DNA of 64,000 nt from an uncultured Helicobacteraceae bacterium (GTDB taxonomy: Bacteria; Campylobacterota; Campylobacteria; Campylobacterales; Helicobacteraceae), in contig CALUUD010000002.1 in assembly GCA_944323885.1 (NCBI GenBank), positions 248,001 through 312,000 of the forward strand, in the 5' to 3' direction. Each line of letters starts with the position of its first letter. Position 1 is the stretch's first letter. The notes below the pieces were generated by a model, which saw only the letters and a list, made by a program, of their open reading frames with translations, was not told the origin of the DNA and did no database searches. Made by a program: the position numbers and the translations under genes. This document shows positions 1-7,883 of this stretch, one piece after another.

Positions 1-766
1 ATTCTGGATTTTCTCCAGCTATAATTAGTCTTGCTAAATAATATATTGCAGCATTTTCGTCACTTCCTCTTATACTCTTTATCATTGCAGATATTAAATC
101 ATAATGAGTAGAATCTTCACTTACGCCCTCATTTAATGATATTGGGCGTAGTTGTTTTAAATTTTCTATACTTGTATCATTTTTTGCTAAATCAAGCAAA
201 TTAAGCATAGCTCTTGCATCACCATTACTTGTATTTACTATATATTGTTTAGATTCTTTATCAATTTTTATATTATTTTTTTCAATAACATTTTCTAAAA
301 TATTCATTAATTCTATTTTTAGCAATGGTTGAAATTCAAATATTATAGATCTAGATCTAATGGCATTTGTTAGGCTTGAATATGGGTTATATGTAGATGC
401 ACCAATTATTATTGCATCAAAATTTTCCATTATAGGCAATAATACTTCTTGTTGATTTTTATTTAGTCTATGTATTTCATCAATAAATATTATAGGTTTT
501 ATTAATGTATCTTTATATTTTGATATCTTTTGTCTTAAATCATCTATTTTTATTGAGGTTGCATTAAATTCTAAAAATTCACATCCAAGCTCTTTTGCCA
601 TTATTTTAGCAAGTGAAGTTTTCCCTACACCAGGTGGTCCATAAAAAAAGCAATGTAGTAAATTATTGCTTTTTATCATATTTGATATTGGCTTATTATT
701 TCCTATTAAATGTGTCTGTCCTATAAATTCATTGATATTTTTTGGACGATTTTCTAATGCAAGCAT
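1..766 (-). CDS. rarA: Replication-associated recombination protein RarA (MgsA), AAA+ ATPase; C-terminus outside window
   Basis: About 255 residues are visible from an ATG at 766, and the gene runs off the left edge. It begins MLALENRPKNINEFIGQTHL, typical of the RarA/WHIP clamp-loader-like family. A Walker A motif (GPPGVGKTS) lies near residue 45 and a Walker B motif (IIFIDEIHRL) near residue 95. RarA-family proteins act at stalled replication forks together with RecA and SSB. The ATG overlaps the hspR stop by one base (TAATG), so it is translationally coupled to hspR. From memory, the cbpA-hspR-helicase order is the same in H. pylori. The family call is firm; its regulation as the tail of a heat-shock operon is inferred. 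Confidence 0.9.
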   Translation of the reverse strand, partial: MLALENRPKNINEFIGQTHLIGNNKPISNMIKSNNLLHCFFYGPPGVGKTSLAKIMAKELGCEFLEFNATSIKIDDLRQKISKYKDTLIKPIIFIDEIHRLNKNQQEVLLPIMENFDAIIIGASTYNPYSSLTNAIRSRSIIFEFQPLLKIELMNILENVIEKNNIKIDKESKQYIVNTSNGDARAMLNLLDLAKNDTSIENLKQLRPISLNEGVSEDSTHYDLISAMIKSIRGSDENAAIYYLARLIIAGENPE

Positions 767-1125
767 TACTTTTTAAATATAATTACTTCGTATGAATTTC
801 GCTTTACTGAAATACTATTTTTCTTATTATTTTGTTTATCTATTGACCCTTGAAGCTCTTCTATAGTGGAATCTAATTCATCTAACTTATCTTTTAACCT
901 TAATATTATATCAACTCCTGCTAAATTTACACCCAAATCTCTTGTTAGTCTAAGTATAGTCTTAATTTTATCTATATCTTTTTGTGAATAAAGCCTCATT
1001 TTGCCATCTGTTCTTCCTGGCTCTATTAATCCTTCTTTTTCATATTGTCTTAGAGTTTGAGGATGTATAGATAAGATTCTTGCTACTACACTTATTAGAA
1101 AAACAGGTTCTTCATAGCTATGCAT
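766..1125 (-). CDS. hspR: HspR, MerR-family heat-shock repressor
   Basis: This is a 119-residue protein with a MerR-type winged helix at about residues 10-75 (VARILSIHPQTLRQYEKEG, then LIEPGRTDGKMRLYSQKD) and a C-terminal coiled coil. HspR in H. pylori and actinobacteria represses chaperone genes by binding HAIR inverted repeats and responds to DnaK availability. It lies 9 bp downstream of cbpA and overlaps rarA by one base, which gives a three-gene operon. I looked for the CTTGAGT-N7-ACTCAAG HAIR motif upstream of cbpA and did not find it, so autoregulation by the standard operator is not supported by this sequence. The ATG at 1125 is the only sensible start. Confidence 0.9.
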   Translation of the reverse strand: MHSYEEPVFLISVVARILSIHPQTLRQYEKEGLIEPGRTDGKMRLYSQKDIDKIKTILRLTRDLGVNLAGVDIILRLKDKLDELDSTIEELQGSIDKQNNKKNSISVKRNSYEVIIFKK

Positions 1126-1134
1126 TTTTGCTCC

Positions 1135-2013
1135 TTATTCTGGCAATTTTTCTTGCATTAATTTTGCCAATTCTTTGTCAATTGTATCACAAGAAGGTAA
1201 AACAACATTTATATTAAGTAATAAATCACCAATTTTATTGGTTTTTCTATCTTTTAACCCTTGTTCTTTTATGCGTAATTTTTGATTATTTTTTATATTT
1301 TTTGGAATTGTTAATGTAACTTCTTTATATGGTGTATTTACTTTAGTTTTTCCACCAAAGATGGCTATTTTAAGTGGTATATCTATAGTTTTATACAAGA
1401 TATTATCTTTAATTTCATATTCATTTGATTTAGCAACTATAACTTTTAGTAATAGATTTCCGGTTCTACCTTGAGTTTTTTTGCCTTTATTTGCAATTCT
1501 GAGTGTTTCATTATTCTTAATCCCTGCTGGAATTTTTATATCAAATTCTAAACCATTATTATTATAATGATAACTTCCACCAAGTAATGCACTTTCAAAT
1601 GGAATTGTTATTTGATCGTTTATATCTAATGATGGTTCATTAAATCCACCAAAATTCCCAAATCCACTAAATCCATTAAATCCACCAAAATTCCCACCGC
1701 TAAATCCACCTTTATTGCTTCCAAATATTGATGCCAAGATATCATCAATATTTACATTTTGATTATTTCTTGCAAAATCACTAAAATTTTGCCCTCCAAA
1801 CATACTATCACCGAATTGATCATACTGAGCTCTTTTGTTTTCATCACTTAATATTTCATATGCCGCATTTATTTCTTTAAATTTTTCTTCAGCATTTTTT
1901 TCTTTATTTATATCGGGGTGGTATTGTCTAGCTAGTTTTCTATATGCTTTTTTTATATCTTCGCTAGAGGCATTTTGTGAAACCCCTAGTGTATCATAAA
2001 GACTTTTATTCAT
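1135..2013 (-). CDS. cbpA: CbpA/DnaJ-family co-chaperone
   Basis: The protein has 292 residues. A J domain occupies residues 4-68, with the HPD motif inside [20 protein letters not shown] Gly/Phe-rich stretch follows at about 85-125 ([16 protein letters not shown]), then the two beta-rich substrate-binding domains. The DnaJ cysteine zinc finger is absent, which separates CbpA from DnaJ. CbpA stimulates DnaK ATPase and is also a nucleoid protein in E. coli. It is the first gene of the cbpA-hspR-rarA operon and is transcribed away from the exbB-like gene, with 175 bp of AT-rich DNA between them. Confidence 0.92.
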   Translation of the reverse strand: MNKSLYDTLGVSQNASSEDIKKAYRKLARQYHPDINKEKNAEEKFKEINAAYEILSDENKRAQYDQFGDSMFGGQNFSDFARNNQNVNIDDILASIFGSNKGGFSGGNFGGFNGFSGFGNFGGFNEPSLDINDQITIPFESALLGGSYHYNNNGLEFDIKIPAGIKNNETLRIANKGKKTQGRTGNLLLKVIVAKSNEYEIKDNILYKTIDIPLKIAIFGGKTKVNTPYKEVTLTIPKNIKNNQKLRIKEQGLKDRKTNKIGDLLLNINVVLPSCDTIDKELAKLMQEKLPE

Positions 2014-2188
2014 TATATTGATCCTTAATTTGTTGTTATGTATAATTTGTTAAAATAATAATTTAGTGTAATTGTATCATAAAAGTTAAATAGATATACT
2101 AAAGTTTTTATGCAAAATTAATTTAATGTAAATTTTATTTTAGCTAGAATCTACAACAGTTTATTTACACAATTATAAGGTTGGCTAA

Positions 2189-2626
2189 GTGTTATTAAAA
2201 GATATAGTAGATTATGGCTGTATAGGACTTCTTGCCCTTTTAAGTATTATTGTCTTAAGTCTTATTTTAGAAAGATTATATATTTATAAGAAAATTGATG
2301 TGTTAAGTTATGATGATAAAAAATCATTAGAGATAGATTTAACAAATAATCTCACTTTAATAGCTACTATAGGTTCAAATGCTCCATATATTGGTCTTCT
2401 TGGCACTGTCGGTGGCATTATGCTTACATTTATGGAAATTGGTAGTAATGATATGGTAAATACTAGTGCAATTATGACGGGATTGGCTCTTGCTCTAAAG
2501 GCTACTGCAATGGGCTTAATTGTTGCTATACCTGCTATTGTAGCTTATAATTTACTACTTAGGAAAAGTGAGGTTTTGCTACTTAAATGGGATTTAGCTC
2601 ATCAAAAAAATGATTATGTGATTTGA
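2189..2626 (+). CDS. exbB: ExbB/TolQ/MotA-family proton-channel protein
   Basis: The protein has 145 residues. The start is GTG at 2189, preceded by AAGG at 2177-2180. It has three membrane segments, at about 10-27, 58-78 and 98-122. Between the last two is the family signature APYIGLLGTVGGIMLTF, followed by ALALKATAMGLIVAIPA, the channel-lining region. ExbB with ExbD converts proton motive force into movement of TonB or a TonB-like partner. It is a short ExbB without the extended N-terminus of enterobacterial ExbB. exbD follows 25 bp downstream. No tonB gene is present in the window, so the energised partner is unknown; the long coiled-coil protein two genes on is a candidate by context only. 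Confidence 0.9.
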   Translation: MLLKDIVDYGCIGLLALLSIIVLSLILERLYIYKKIDVLSYDDKKSLEIDLTNNLTLIATIGSNAPYIGLLGTVGGIMLTFMEIGSNDMVNTSAIMTGLALALKATAMGLIVAIPAIVAYNLLLRKSEVLLLKWDLAHQKNDYVI

Positions 2627-2651
2627 TATAATTTATCTCAAGGAAGCAGTA

Positions 2652-3044
2652 TTGAAAAAAATAGATTCTCTAAATCTTGTTCCTTTTATTGATATTGTTT
2701 TGGTTTTGCTTGTTATTGTTTTAACAAGTGCTACATTTATATCTAGAAGTCATATTGATATTGATATTCCAAAAGTTGATAATGCAAATAGTAATTCAAG
2801 TAAGGTAAATAAAGAAGATACTGTTATTACAATTAATAAAAATGGAGATTTTTTTGTTAATGATAAAATATTTAATTTATCTGAATTAGAATCTTTTATC
2901 TCCACATTGCCAAAAGATTCTAGTATTGTTATAAATGGTGATAAAGAGAGTAATTTTAATAGTTTTGTTACTATTATGAATATGTTACAAAAATTGGAAT
3001 ATCAAAATCTATTTGTTCTTGTTAATGAGGAAGATAAAAAATAA
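2652..3044 (+). CDS. exbD: ExbD/TolR-family biopolymer transport protein
   Basis: The protein has 130 residues and a TTG start at 2652 with an AGGA ribosome-binding site at 2641-2644. It has a single N-terminal membrane span at about residues 9-28, with the conserved aspartate in LVPFIDIVLVLLVIVL, then a periplasmic domain. The aspartate is the proton-carrying residue in ExbD/TolR. The pattern VITINKNGDFFVNDKIF is the usual ExbD beta-strand region. It is co-transcribed with exbB and the following small membrane gene, 12 bp away. Family assignment is firm; the transported substrate is not determined by the sequence. Confidence 0.9.
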   Translation: MKKIDSLNLVPFIDIVLVLLVIVLTSATFISRSHIDIDIPKVDNANSNSSKVNKEDTVITINKNGDFFVNDKIFNLSELESFISTLPKDSSIVINGDKESNFNSFVTIMNMLQKLEYQNLFVLVNEEDKK

Positions 3045-3056
3045 AAAGGTGCTAAT

Positions 3057-3233
3057 ATGTTCCCTGCTAATTATAATTTAGGACTTATTTTTTCTGCTGT
3101 TATAACCATGGCAGTTATAGTAATAATGATTAGAATCTATCTAAATATTATAAATAAAAGAGGTAGTATCAATAAGCCTGATTGGATGAGTGATAGTGAA
3201 TTTGAAGATAAATTTGGTAAAAAGCAAAAATAA
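3057..3233 (+). CDS. Small single-span membrane protein, unknown function
   Basis: A 58-residue reading frame starts at ATG 3057, 12 bp after exbD, and ends at TAA 3231-3233, 14 bp before the next gene. An AAAAAGGTG ribosome-binding site lies just upstream. The protein begins MFPANYNLGL. It has one hydrophobic span at about residues 8-31 (IFSAVITMAVIVIMI is its core), then a positively charged stretch (NKRGSINK) and an acidic/basic C-terminal tail. By the positive-inside rule the tail is probably cytoplasmic. I do not recognise a family. Its position in a tightly packed operon between exbD and a MotA-like protein suggests an accessory subunit of that membrane complex. Confidence 0.7.
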   Translation: MFPANYNLGLIFSAVITMAVIVIMIRIYLNIINKRGSINKPDWMSDSEFEDKFGKKQK

Positions 3234-3247
3234 ACTAAAGAGTAGAG

Positions 3248-5170
3248 ATGATTAATATAGTTCTTATAGTTTTTATGATAGCTCTAGCTAGTTTTGATAT
3301 TTTAAGTATTAAAACTACAAGTCACAAAGACTTTAGATCAAGTATCATTATACTTGGTATTTTAGGTGTTTTAAGTGGAATTTTTATTGCGTTATTTGAT
3401 TTTGATATAGAGAATGTGAATAATTTTGTATCTATTATTATTTTTGAGTTAAAAAATGCATCTTATACATTAATTGTTAGTCTTATTCTTGTTTTAATAA
3501 TTAATATATATTATAAATTTGCTAATTTTAAAAAGGATAAGAATTTAGATTTTGCATCTTTGCAAACACATAAGTTGGATAAATTAGATGAGCTTGTTAA
3601 ATTAAATACTATAAATAATGACATAAAAGAGACTATTGTTGATGTTAAGAATAATTTAAATCAATCAATAGAATCCATATTGCAATTGATTACTAAAATC
3701 ATTGAAGATAATAAAACAAATTTTGATCTATTGCGTGACTCTAATATTGCTAATACAAAATCAATTATTGAATACAATAAAATTAATCTAAATGATATCA
3801 ATAATATAAATATCAGGCAAGCTGATTTATTAAAAGATGTAAATATGAATCTAAAGAATTTAATAGATTGTAATAATAGTTTTAAGGATAATTTTAATTC
3901 AAATATTCAAGATTTATCTAACAATATTAATAAAACTTTAAATAGTGAGATATCTAGCTTAATATCAAATTTTACAAATACGATTAATCTATATTTTAGT
4001 GAGAATTTTAAACGATTTAATAAAGGTGTGGATAATCTATTAGAGTGGCAGGATCAATATAAGAGTATTGTTGTAAATTCACAAAAAATTATTGATAATC
4101 AAAATAAATTATTAGAAAAAATAAATTCTGTTATAGCAAATATCTTAAAGCGTGATGAAAATATGTCACATTTATATGTTGATGTTTCGAATATTATGAA
4201 AGAATATAAAAATCAAAATATAAATTTAAATAAAAAGCTTCAAACTATGGATAATATTGGTGTAAATGCAGAAAACTCATTAAAATCTATGAATGAATTA
4301 TTTTGTGAATTAAATTCAAATATACAAAAAACAAATAAAAACTTAATGAATAATGCAAAATCAATTATTGATAATATCTTTATAAAGACGCTAAAACAAT
4401 TTGAAGTTCAAAATAAATTAATGATGGATTCTATGAATTCTGCAAGTAAGTCTATTTCGTCTATCATAGAATCTTCTGTAAAAAATATAGATTCTATTAA
4501 TTTATCTTTAACTAACAAGCTTCAATCATCAATAAAAGAAGTTGATAATCTTGGTATTATGATTATGCAAAACAATAAAGATGTATATGATAGTTATCAA
4601 AAATTAAGCAATAGTGTAGAGCTTAGTTTAAGTGCAATTAGTCAAAATACTAGTGATGTAATGAATGATATTAATAAAAATGGAATAGAGCATTTGCAAA
4701 ATATGGCAAAATTGTATTTTGATGATATTTCAGATTTTCAGCATAAATTATTAAATGATATTTCTAATTCCATAAATATAAATCAATCAATGCTAGATTC
4801 AAGGATTAATGAACTTGTTAATAAATATTTAGAAACTTTAGAACAAATAACAACATCAAATATTAAATCACAAAAAGAGTTAAATCATGTAAATATAGAA
4901 GAAATAAAAATTTTAAATAGTGAGGTTTCTAACTATATAAAAGAAAATGCATTATCTTTAAATAAAACAAATATAGAGATTTTGAATATTGTTGAATTTT
5001 TACAAAAAGAGCTTGAAGATTCTATGAAAAAAAGTAATTTATTGCAAAATAGTGCAAGAAACAATATTGTTGAGATAGAAAATATGCTTCATAAATCAAG
5101 TGAAAGTTTTAAAAATGATTATGAGTGGTTTTTAAGGCGTATTAGAGATATTATAGGTCAAAGAATGTAA
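3248..5170 (+). CDS. MotA/TolQ/ExbB-like membrane protein with very long coiled-coil tail
   Basis: The protein has 640 residues. Three predicted membrane spans lie at about 2-20, 32-51 and 71-90. The second and third carry a degenerate proton-channel pattern: GILGVLSGIFIALF (compare the family pattern GLLGTVxGMxxAF), then ELKNASYTLIVSLILVLIIN. The remaining 540 or so residues are Asn/Ile/Lys/Ser-rich, almost without proline or glycine, and read as a long coiled coil. The overall plan is like ZorA or other MotA-type motors with tails, but no ZorB-like OmpA protein is nearby; ExbD may be the periplasmic partner. The ATG at 3248 follows AGAG at 3240-3243. Membrane topology and coiled coil are clear, homology to MotA is probable, and function is unknown. 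Confidence 0.7.
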   Translation: MINIVLIVFMIALASFDILSIKTTSHKDFRSSIIILGILGVLSGIFIALFDFDIENVNNFVSIIIFELKNASYTLIVSLILVLIINIYYKFANFKKDKNLDFASLQTHKLDKLDELVKLNTINNDIKETIVDVKNNLNQSIESILQLITKIIEDNKTNFDLLRDSNIANTKSIIEYNKINLNDINNINIRQADLLKDVNMNLKNLIDCNNSFKDNFNSNIQDLSNNINKTLNSEISSLISNFTNTINLYFSENFKRFNKGVDNLLEWQDQYKSIVVNSQKIIDNQNKLLEKINSVIANILKRDENMSHLYVDVSNIMKEYKNQNINLNKKLQTMDNIGVNAENSLKSMNELFCELNSNIQKTNKNLMNNAKSIIDNIFIKTLKQFEVQNKLMMDSMNSASKSISSIIESSVKNIDSINLSLTNKLQSSIKEVDNLGIMIMQNNKDVYDSYQKLSNSVELSLSAISQNTSDVMNDINKNGIEHLQNMAKLYFDDISDFQHKLLNDISNSININQSMLDSRINELVNKYLETLEQITTSNIKSQKELNHVNIEEIKILNSEVSNYIKENALSLNKTNIEILNIVEFLQKELEDSMKKSNLLQNSARNNIVEIENMLHKSSESFKNDYEWFLRRIRDIIGQRM

Positions 5171-5183
5171 TCTGTCTAATTTT

Positions 5184-6473
5184 ATGGCTTTATTAATTTT
5201 TATTATTACATTATTGCTTATATATTTTCGTCCATTTGGTATTCCCATATGGGTATTTAGCATACTTGGTAGTTTATGTGCTTACTTATTTGGTATTGTA
5301 AATTTAAATGATATTTATTTTGTGTGGAATATGACATGGGATAGCTCTTTTACACTAATTGGACTTATTATATTTACTATTTCATTAGAGAGAATAGGTT
5401 TTTTTAATTTTCTTGCCAATTATATAATAAAGCTTTCAATGAATAAAGATTATATTAGTGTAAGAAAATTTTATATTTTAATAGTGTTTTTTAGCTTTAT
5501 TGTAAGTGCACTTTTTAGCAACGATGGTGCAATATTAATTTTAACTCCACTTATAATAGCACTTTTTAATACATTTGATTTAAAACAAGATTTTATAAAA
5601 TCTAAATACATAATGATACTTTTTTTGCTAGTAGTTAGTTTTGTAGCTGATTTTGGTTCAAATCTGTTTGTTTTTTCAAATCTTACAAATATTATTACAG
5701 CACACGCATTCTCAATACCATTTTTATCTTTTTTTTCTTATATGTTGTTGCCACAAATTTTTGTTTTATTTTCTACTTTAATTGCTTTTTGGATATTATT
5801 TATGCGAAGACTTCCAAAATATATTCACTTTAGTGTAATAGATTGCAATATTCCTTCAAAATTTAGTTTGTTTATTTGTTTCATTTTAATTATCACTTTA
5901 GTCTTTGGAATTATGTTTGGAGATATGTTTGAGATACCTATTAGCTTTATAGTATTATTTGTTGGATTTATTTCATCATTAATTTCAATAATGCAAAAAA
6001 AGAGTTCAATTAAGCATATTCTATCAGATTCTCCATTTAGTGTAGTTGTTTTTAGTGTAGGTCTTTTTATTGTTGTTTATAGTTTGAAATATGTAGGTAT
6101 TATAGATATGCTGCAAAATATAATTAATGAAATATATAATCAATCAGAACTTAAACAGATTCTTTTTGTTGCATTTGGTTCAGGCATTGGCTCAAGTATT
6201 ATTAATAATCTTCCTATGGTTATGCTTGGTGATCTAGCTTTAAAAGAAGCAAATAGTTATCTTATTTATGCACATTTACTTGGTTGTAATATAGGTTCTA
6301 AACTAACTCCTATTGGCTCTCTTGCTACACTTTTATGGCTTGTTAGTTTAAAACGTTATAATATAAATATAAGTTTTTTTTATTATGCTAAAATTGCATC
6401 TTTTGTCACTATTGTCGTTTTGTTTTCTGCATCAATTGGGCTATATTTTAGTCTATTTATTTTGTATTTTTAA
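5184..6473 (+). CDS. arsB: ArsB/NhaD (ion transporter superfamily) membrane permease, probably arsenite efflux
   Basis: The protein has 429 residues, about 11-12 membrane spans and no soluble domain. Family motifs are SNDGAILILTPLIIAL (about residue 111), SIINNLPMVMLGDLAL (about 335), and GCNIGSKLTPIGSLATLLWL (about 367), which closely matches the ArsB signature. ArsB exports arsenite or antimonite using the proton gradient. No arsR or arsC is adjacent, so the substrate is less certain than the fold. It begins 13 bp after the coiled-coil gene with no strong ribosome-binding site at the ATG, so it may depend on read-through from that operon. Confidence 0.82.
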   Translation: MALLIFIITLLLIYFRPFGIPIWVFSILGSLCAYLFGIVNLNDIYFVWNMTWDSSFTLIGLIIFTISLERIGFFNFLANYIIKLSMNKDYISVRKFYILIVFFSFIVSALFSNDGAILILTPLIIALFNTFDLKQDFIKSKYIMILFLLVVSFVADFGSNLFVFSNLTNIITAHAFSIPFLSFFSYMLLPQIFVLFSTLIAFWILFMRRLPKYIHFSVIDCNIPSKFSLFICFILIITLVFGIMFGDMFEIPISFIVLFVGFISSLISIMQKKSSIKHILSDSPFSVVVFSVGLFIVVYSLKYVGIIDMLQNIINEIYNQSELKQILFVAFGSGIGSSIINNLPMVMLGDLALKEANSYLIYAHLLGCNIGSKLTPIGSLATLLWLVSLKRYNINISFFYYAKIASFVTIVVLFSASIGLYFSLFILYF

Positions 6474-6562
6474 TAAATAATATATTTAGTGTTATGCAAA
6501 GTTTTTTAATGCTTGATTTATGATAATGACAATATGAAATGTAATTAAATATAGTTGTGTGT

Positions 6563-7750
6563 ATGAATTCGTATAATTTACTTTTATGGCTTAATTTTTT
6601 CGTTGCTGATGTAAGGGATGGACTTGGCCCATATCTTGGTATTTTCTTGCAATCTCATGGGTTTAAAGAGGGTATGATTGGTGTTATTGGAAGTATTGCT
6701 TCATTAACTGCTTTAGTATTTAGTATACCTCTTGGAATATTAGTTGATAAAACACGACATAAGCGTATGTTTGTAGCACTTTGTATTATTCTAATTATAT
6801 CTATTACAAGTATTAATTATTTTTATACTTATTTTATTTTTACTTTAGTAGCACAAGTTGTAATTGCATTGTGTGCAGTATTTTTAGCACCTGCTTTCGC
6901 TGCAATCACACTTGGTATTGTGGGTTTAAATAATTATGCATATCAAGTAGCAAAAAATGAAGCATATAAACATGCAGGGACAGCATTTAGTGCTGCTTTA
7001 AGTTTTGTATTCGCACTTTATTATGGTATTGCTTCAATATTTATTATTACTGCTCTTATGGGAATATTTTCACTTATAATTTTGTATTTTATTAAAGAAA
7101 GTGATATAAATCATAAAATTGCAAGTGGGTATAATGGTAGTAAACCACTTTCATTCAATTTGGTATTTAAAAATCCAAGCATTTGGCTTTTGGGATTCAT
7201 TATGTTTTGCTTTCATTTAAGTAATGCTTCTATGTTACCCTTACTTAGTCAAAGAGCACATTCAATGGGGATAGATTCTAGTGGTGCATATGCTGCAGCA
7301 ACCATTATTATTGCACAAATTAGTATGATTTTTGTTTCTATTGTTTGTGGAATATTGTTGCGTAATAATAATTATAGATTTTATATTATTTTAATGTCTT
7401 TATGCTTTATAGGACTTATTTTGCGTGGTATTATTGCAGCTTGCTTTACAGGAATAGGTTCTATGATATTGGTCCAGATTTTAGATGGTATTGGCGCAGG
7501 AATTAGTGGGGTGATTCTGCCAATACTTATTGCATTTATGCTCAATAAAAGTGGACATATTAATGCAGGTTTTGCTCTTGTGATGATGCTTGGTGGAATT
7601 GGTGGAGCATTAAGTGGAACGCTTGGGGGAGTTGTAGCTGAGGTATATGGTTATTTTTGGTCTTATTTTATACTTGCTTTTGTAGCTTTTATAGGGTTTA
7701 TTATTTGGATTATTTACTCAAGAAAATATTTATTTTTATTTAAAATATAA
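6563..7750 (+). CDS. Major facilitator superfamily transporter
   Basis: The protein has 395 residues from the ATG at 6563; a GTG two codons upstream is also possible. It has about 12 hydrophobic spans. The loop between spans 2 and 3 carries the MFS pattern GILVDKTRHKR (compare GxLaDrxGrkr). The N-terminal DVRDGLGPYLGIFL and the second-half LDGIGAGISGVILPIL resemble a group of uncharacterised MFS permeases, some annotated as drug or sugar transporters. No regulator or catabolic gene is attached. The substrate cannot be read from the sequence. Neither start has a good ribosome-binding site. Confidence 0.82.
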   Translation: MNSYNLLLWLNFFVADVRDGLGPYLGIFLQSHGFKEGMIGVIGSIASLTALVFSIPLGILVDKTRHKRMFVALCIILIISITSINYFYTYFIFTLVAQVVIALCAVFLAPAFAAITLGIVGLNNYAYQVAKNEAYKHAGTAFSAALSFVFALYYGIASIFIITALMGIFSLIILYFIKESDINHKIASGYNGSKPLSFNLVFKNPSIWLLGFIMFCFHLSNASMLPLLSQRAHSMGIDSSGAYAAATIIIAQISMIFVSIVCGILLRNNNYRFYIILMSLCFIGLILRGIIAACFTGIGSMILVQILDGIGAGISGVILPILIAFMLNKSGHINAGFALVMMLGGIGGALSGTLGGVVAEVYGYFWSYFILAFVAFIGFIIWIIYSRKYLFLFKI

Positions 7751-7883
7751 GGTTTATCTTAATTTTTTGTATATTTAATTGTTAAAGTATGCAGGAAAGA
7801 TTTTATAATATTAAAATATAATACAAACTTTGTTTAATCATTGTTGATAAGTTGTGCATTTATTGTAAATTGAAAGGAAATAT

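Noticed and set aside
3248-5170. Zorya anti-phage system (ZorA-like protein)
   Set aside because: Only the tailed MotA-like plan matches. No ZorB with OmpA domain, no ZorC/ZorD helicase or ZorE nuclease is present. Kept only as a hypothesis for the four-gene unit.
7751-7883. Purine riboswitch upstream of guaA
   Set aside because: The 133-bp leader has no three-way-junction arrangement or terminator hairpin that I can find; only AT-rich sequence and a normal ribosome-binding site.
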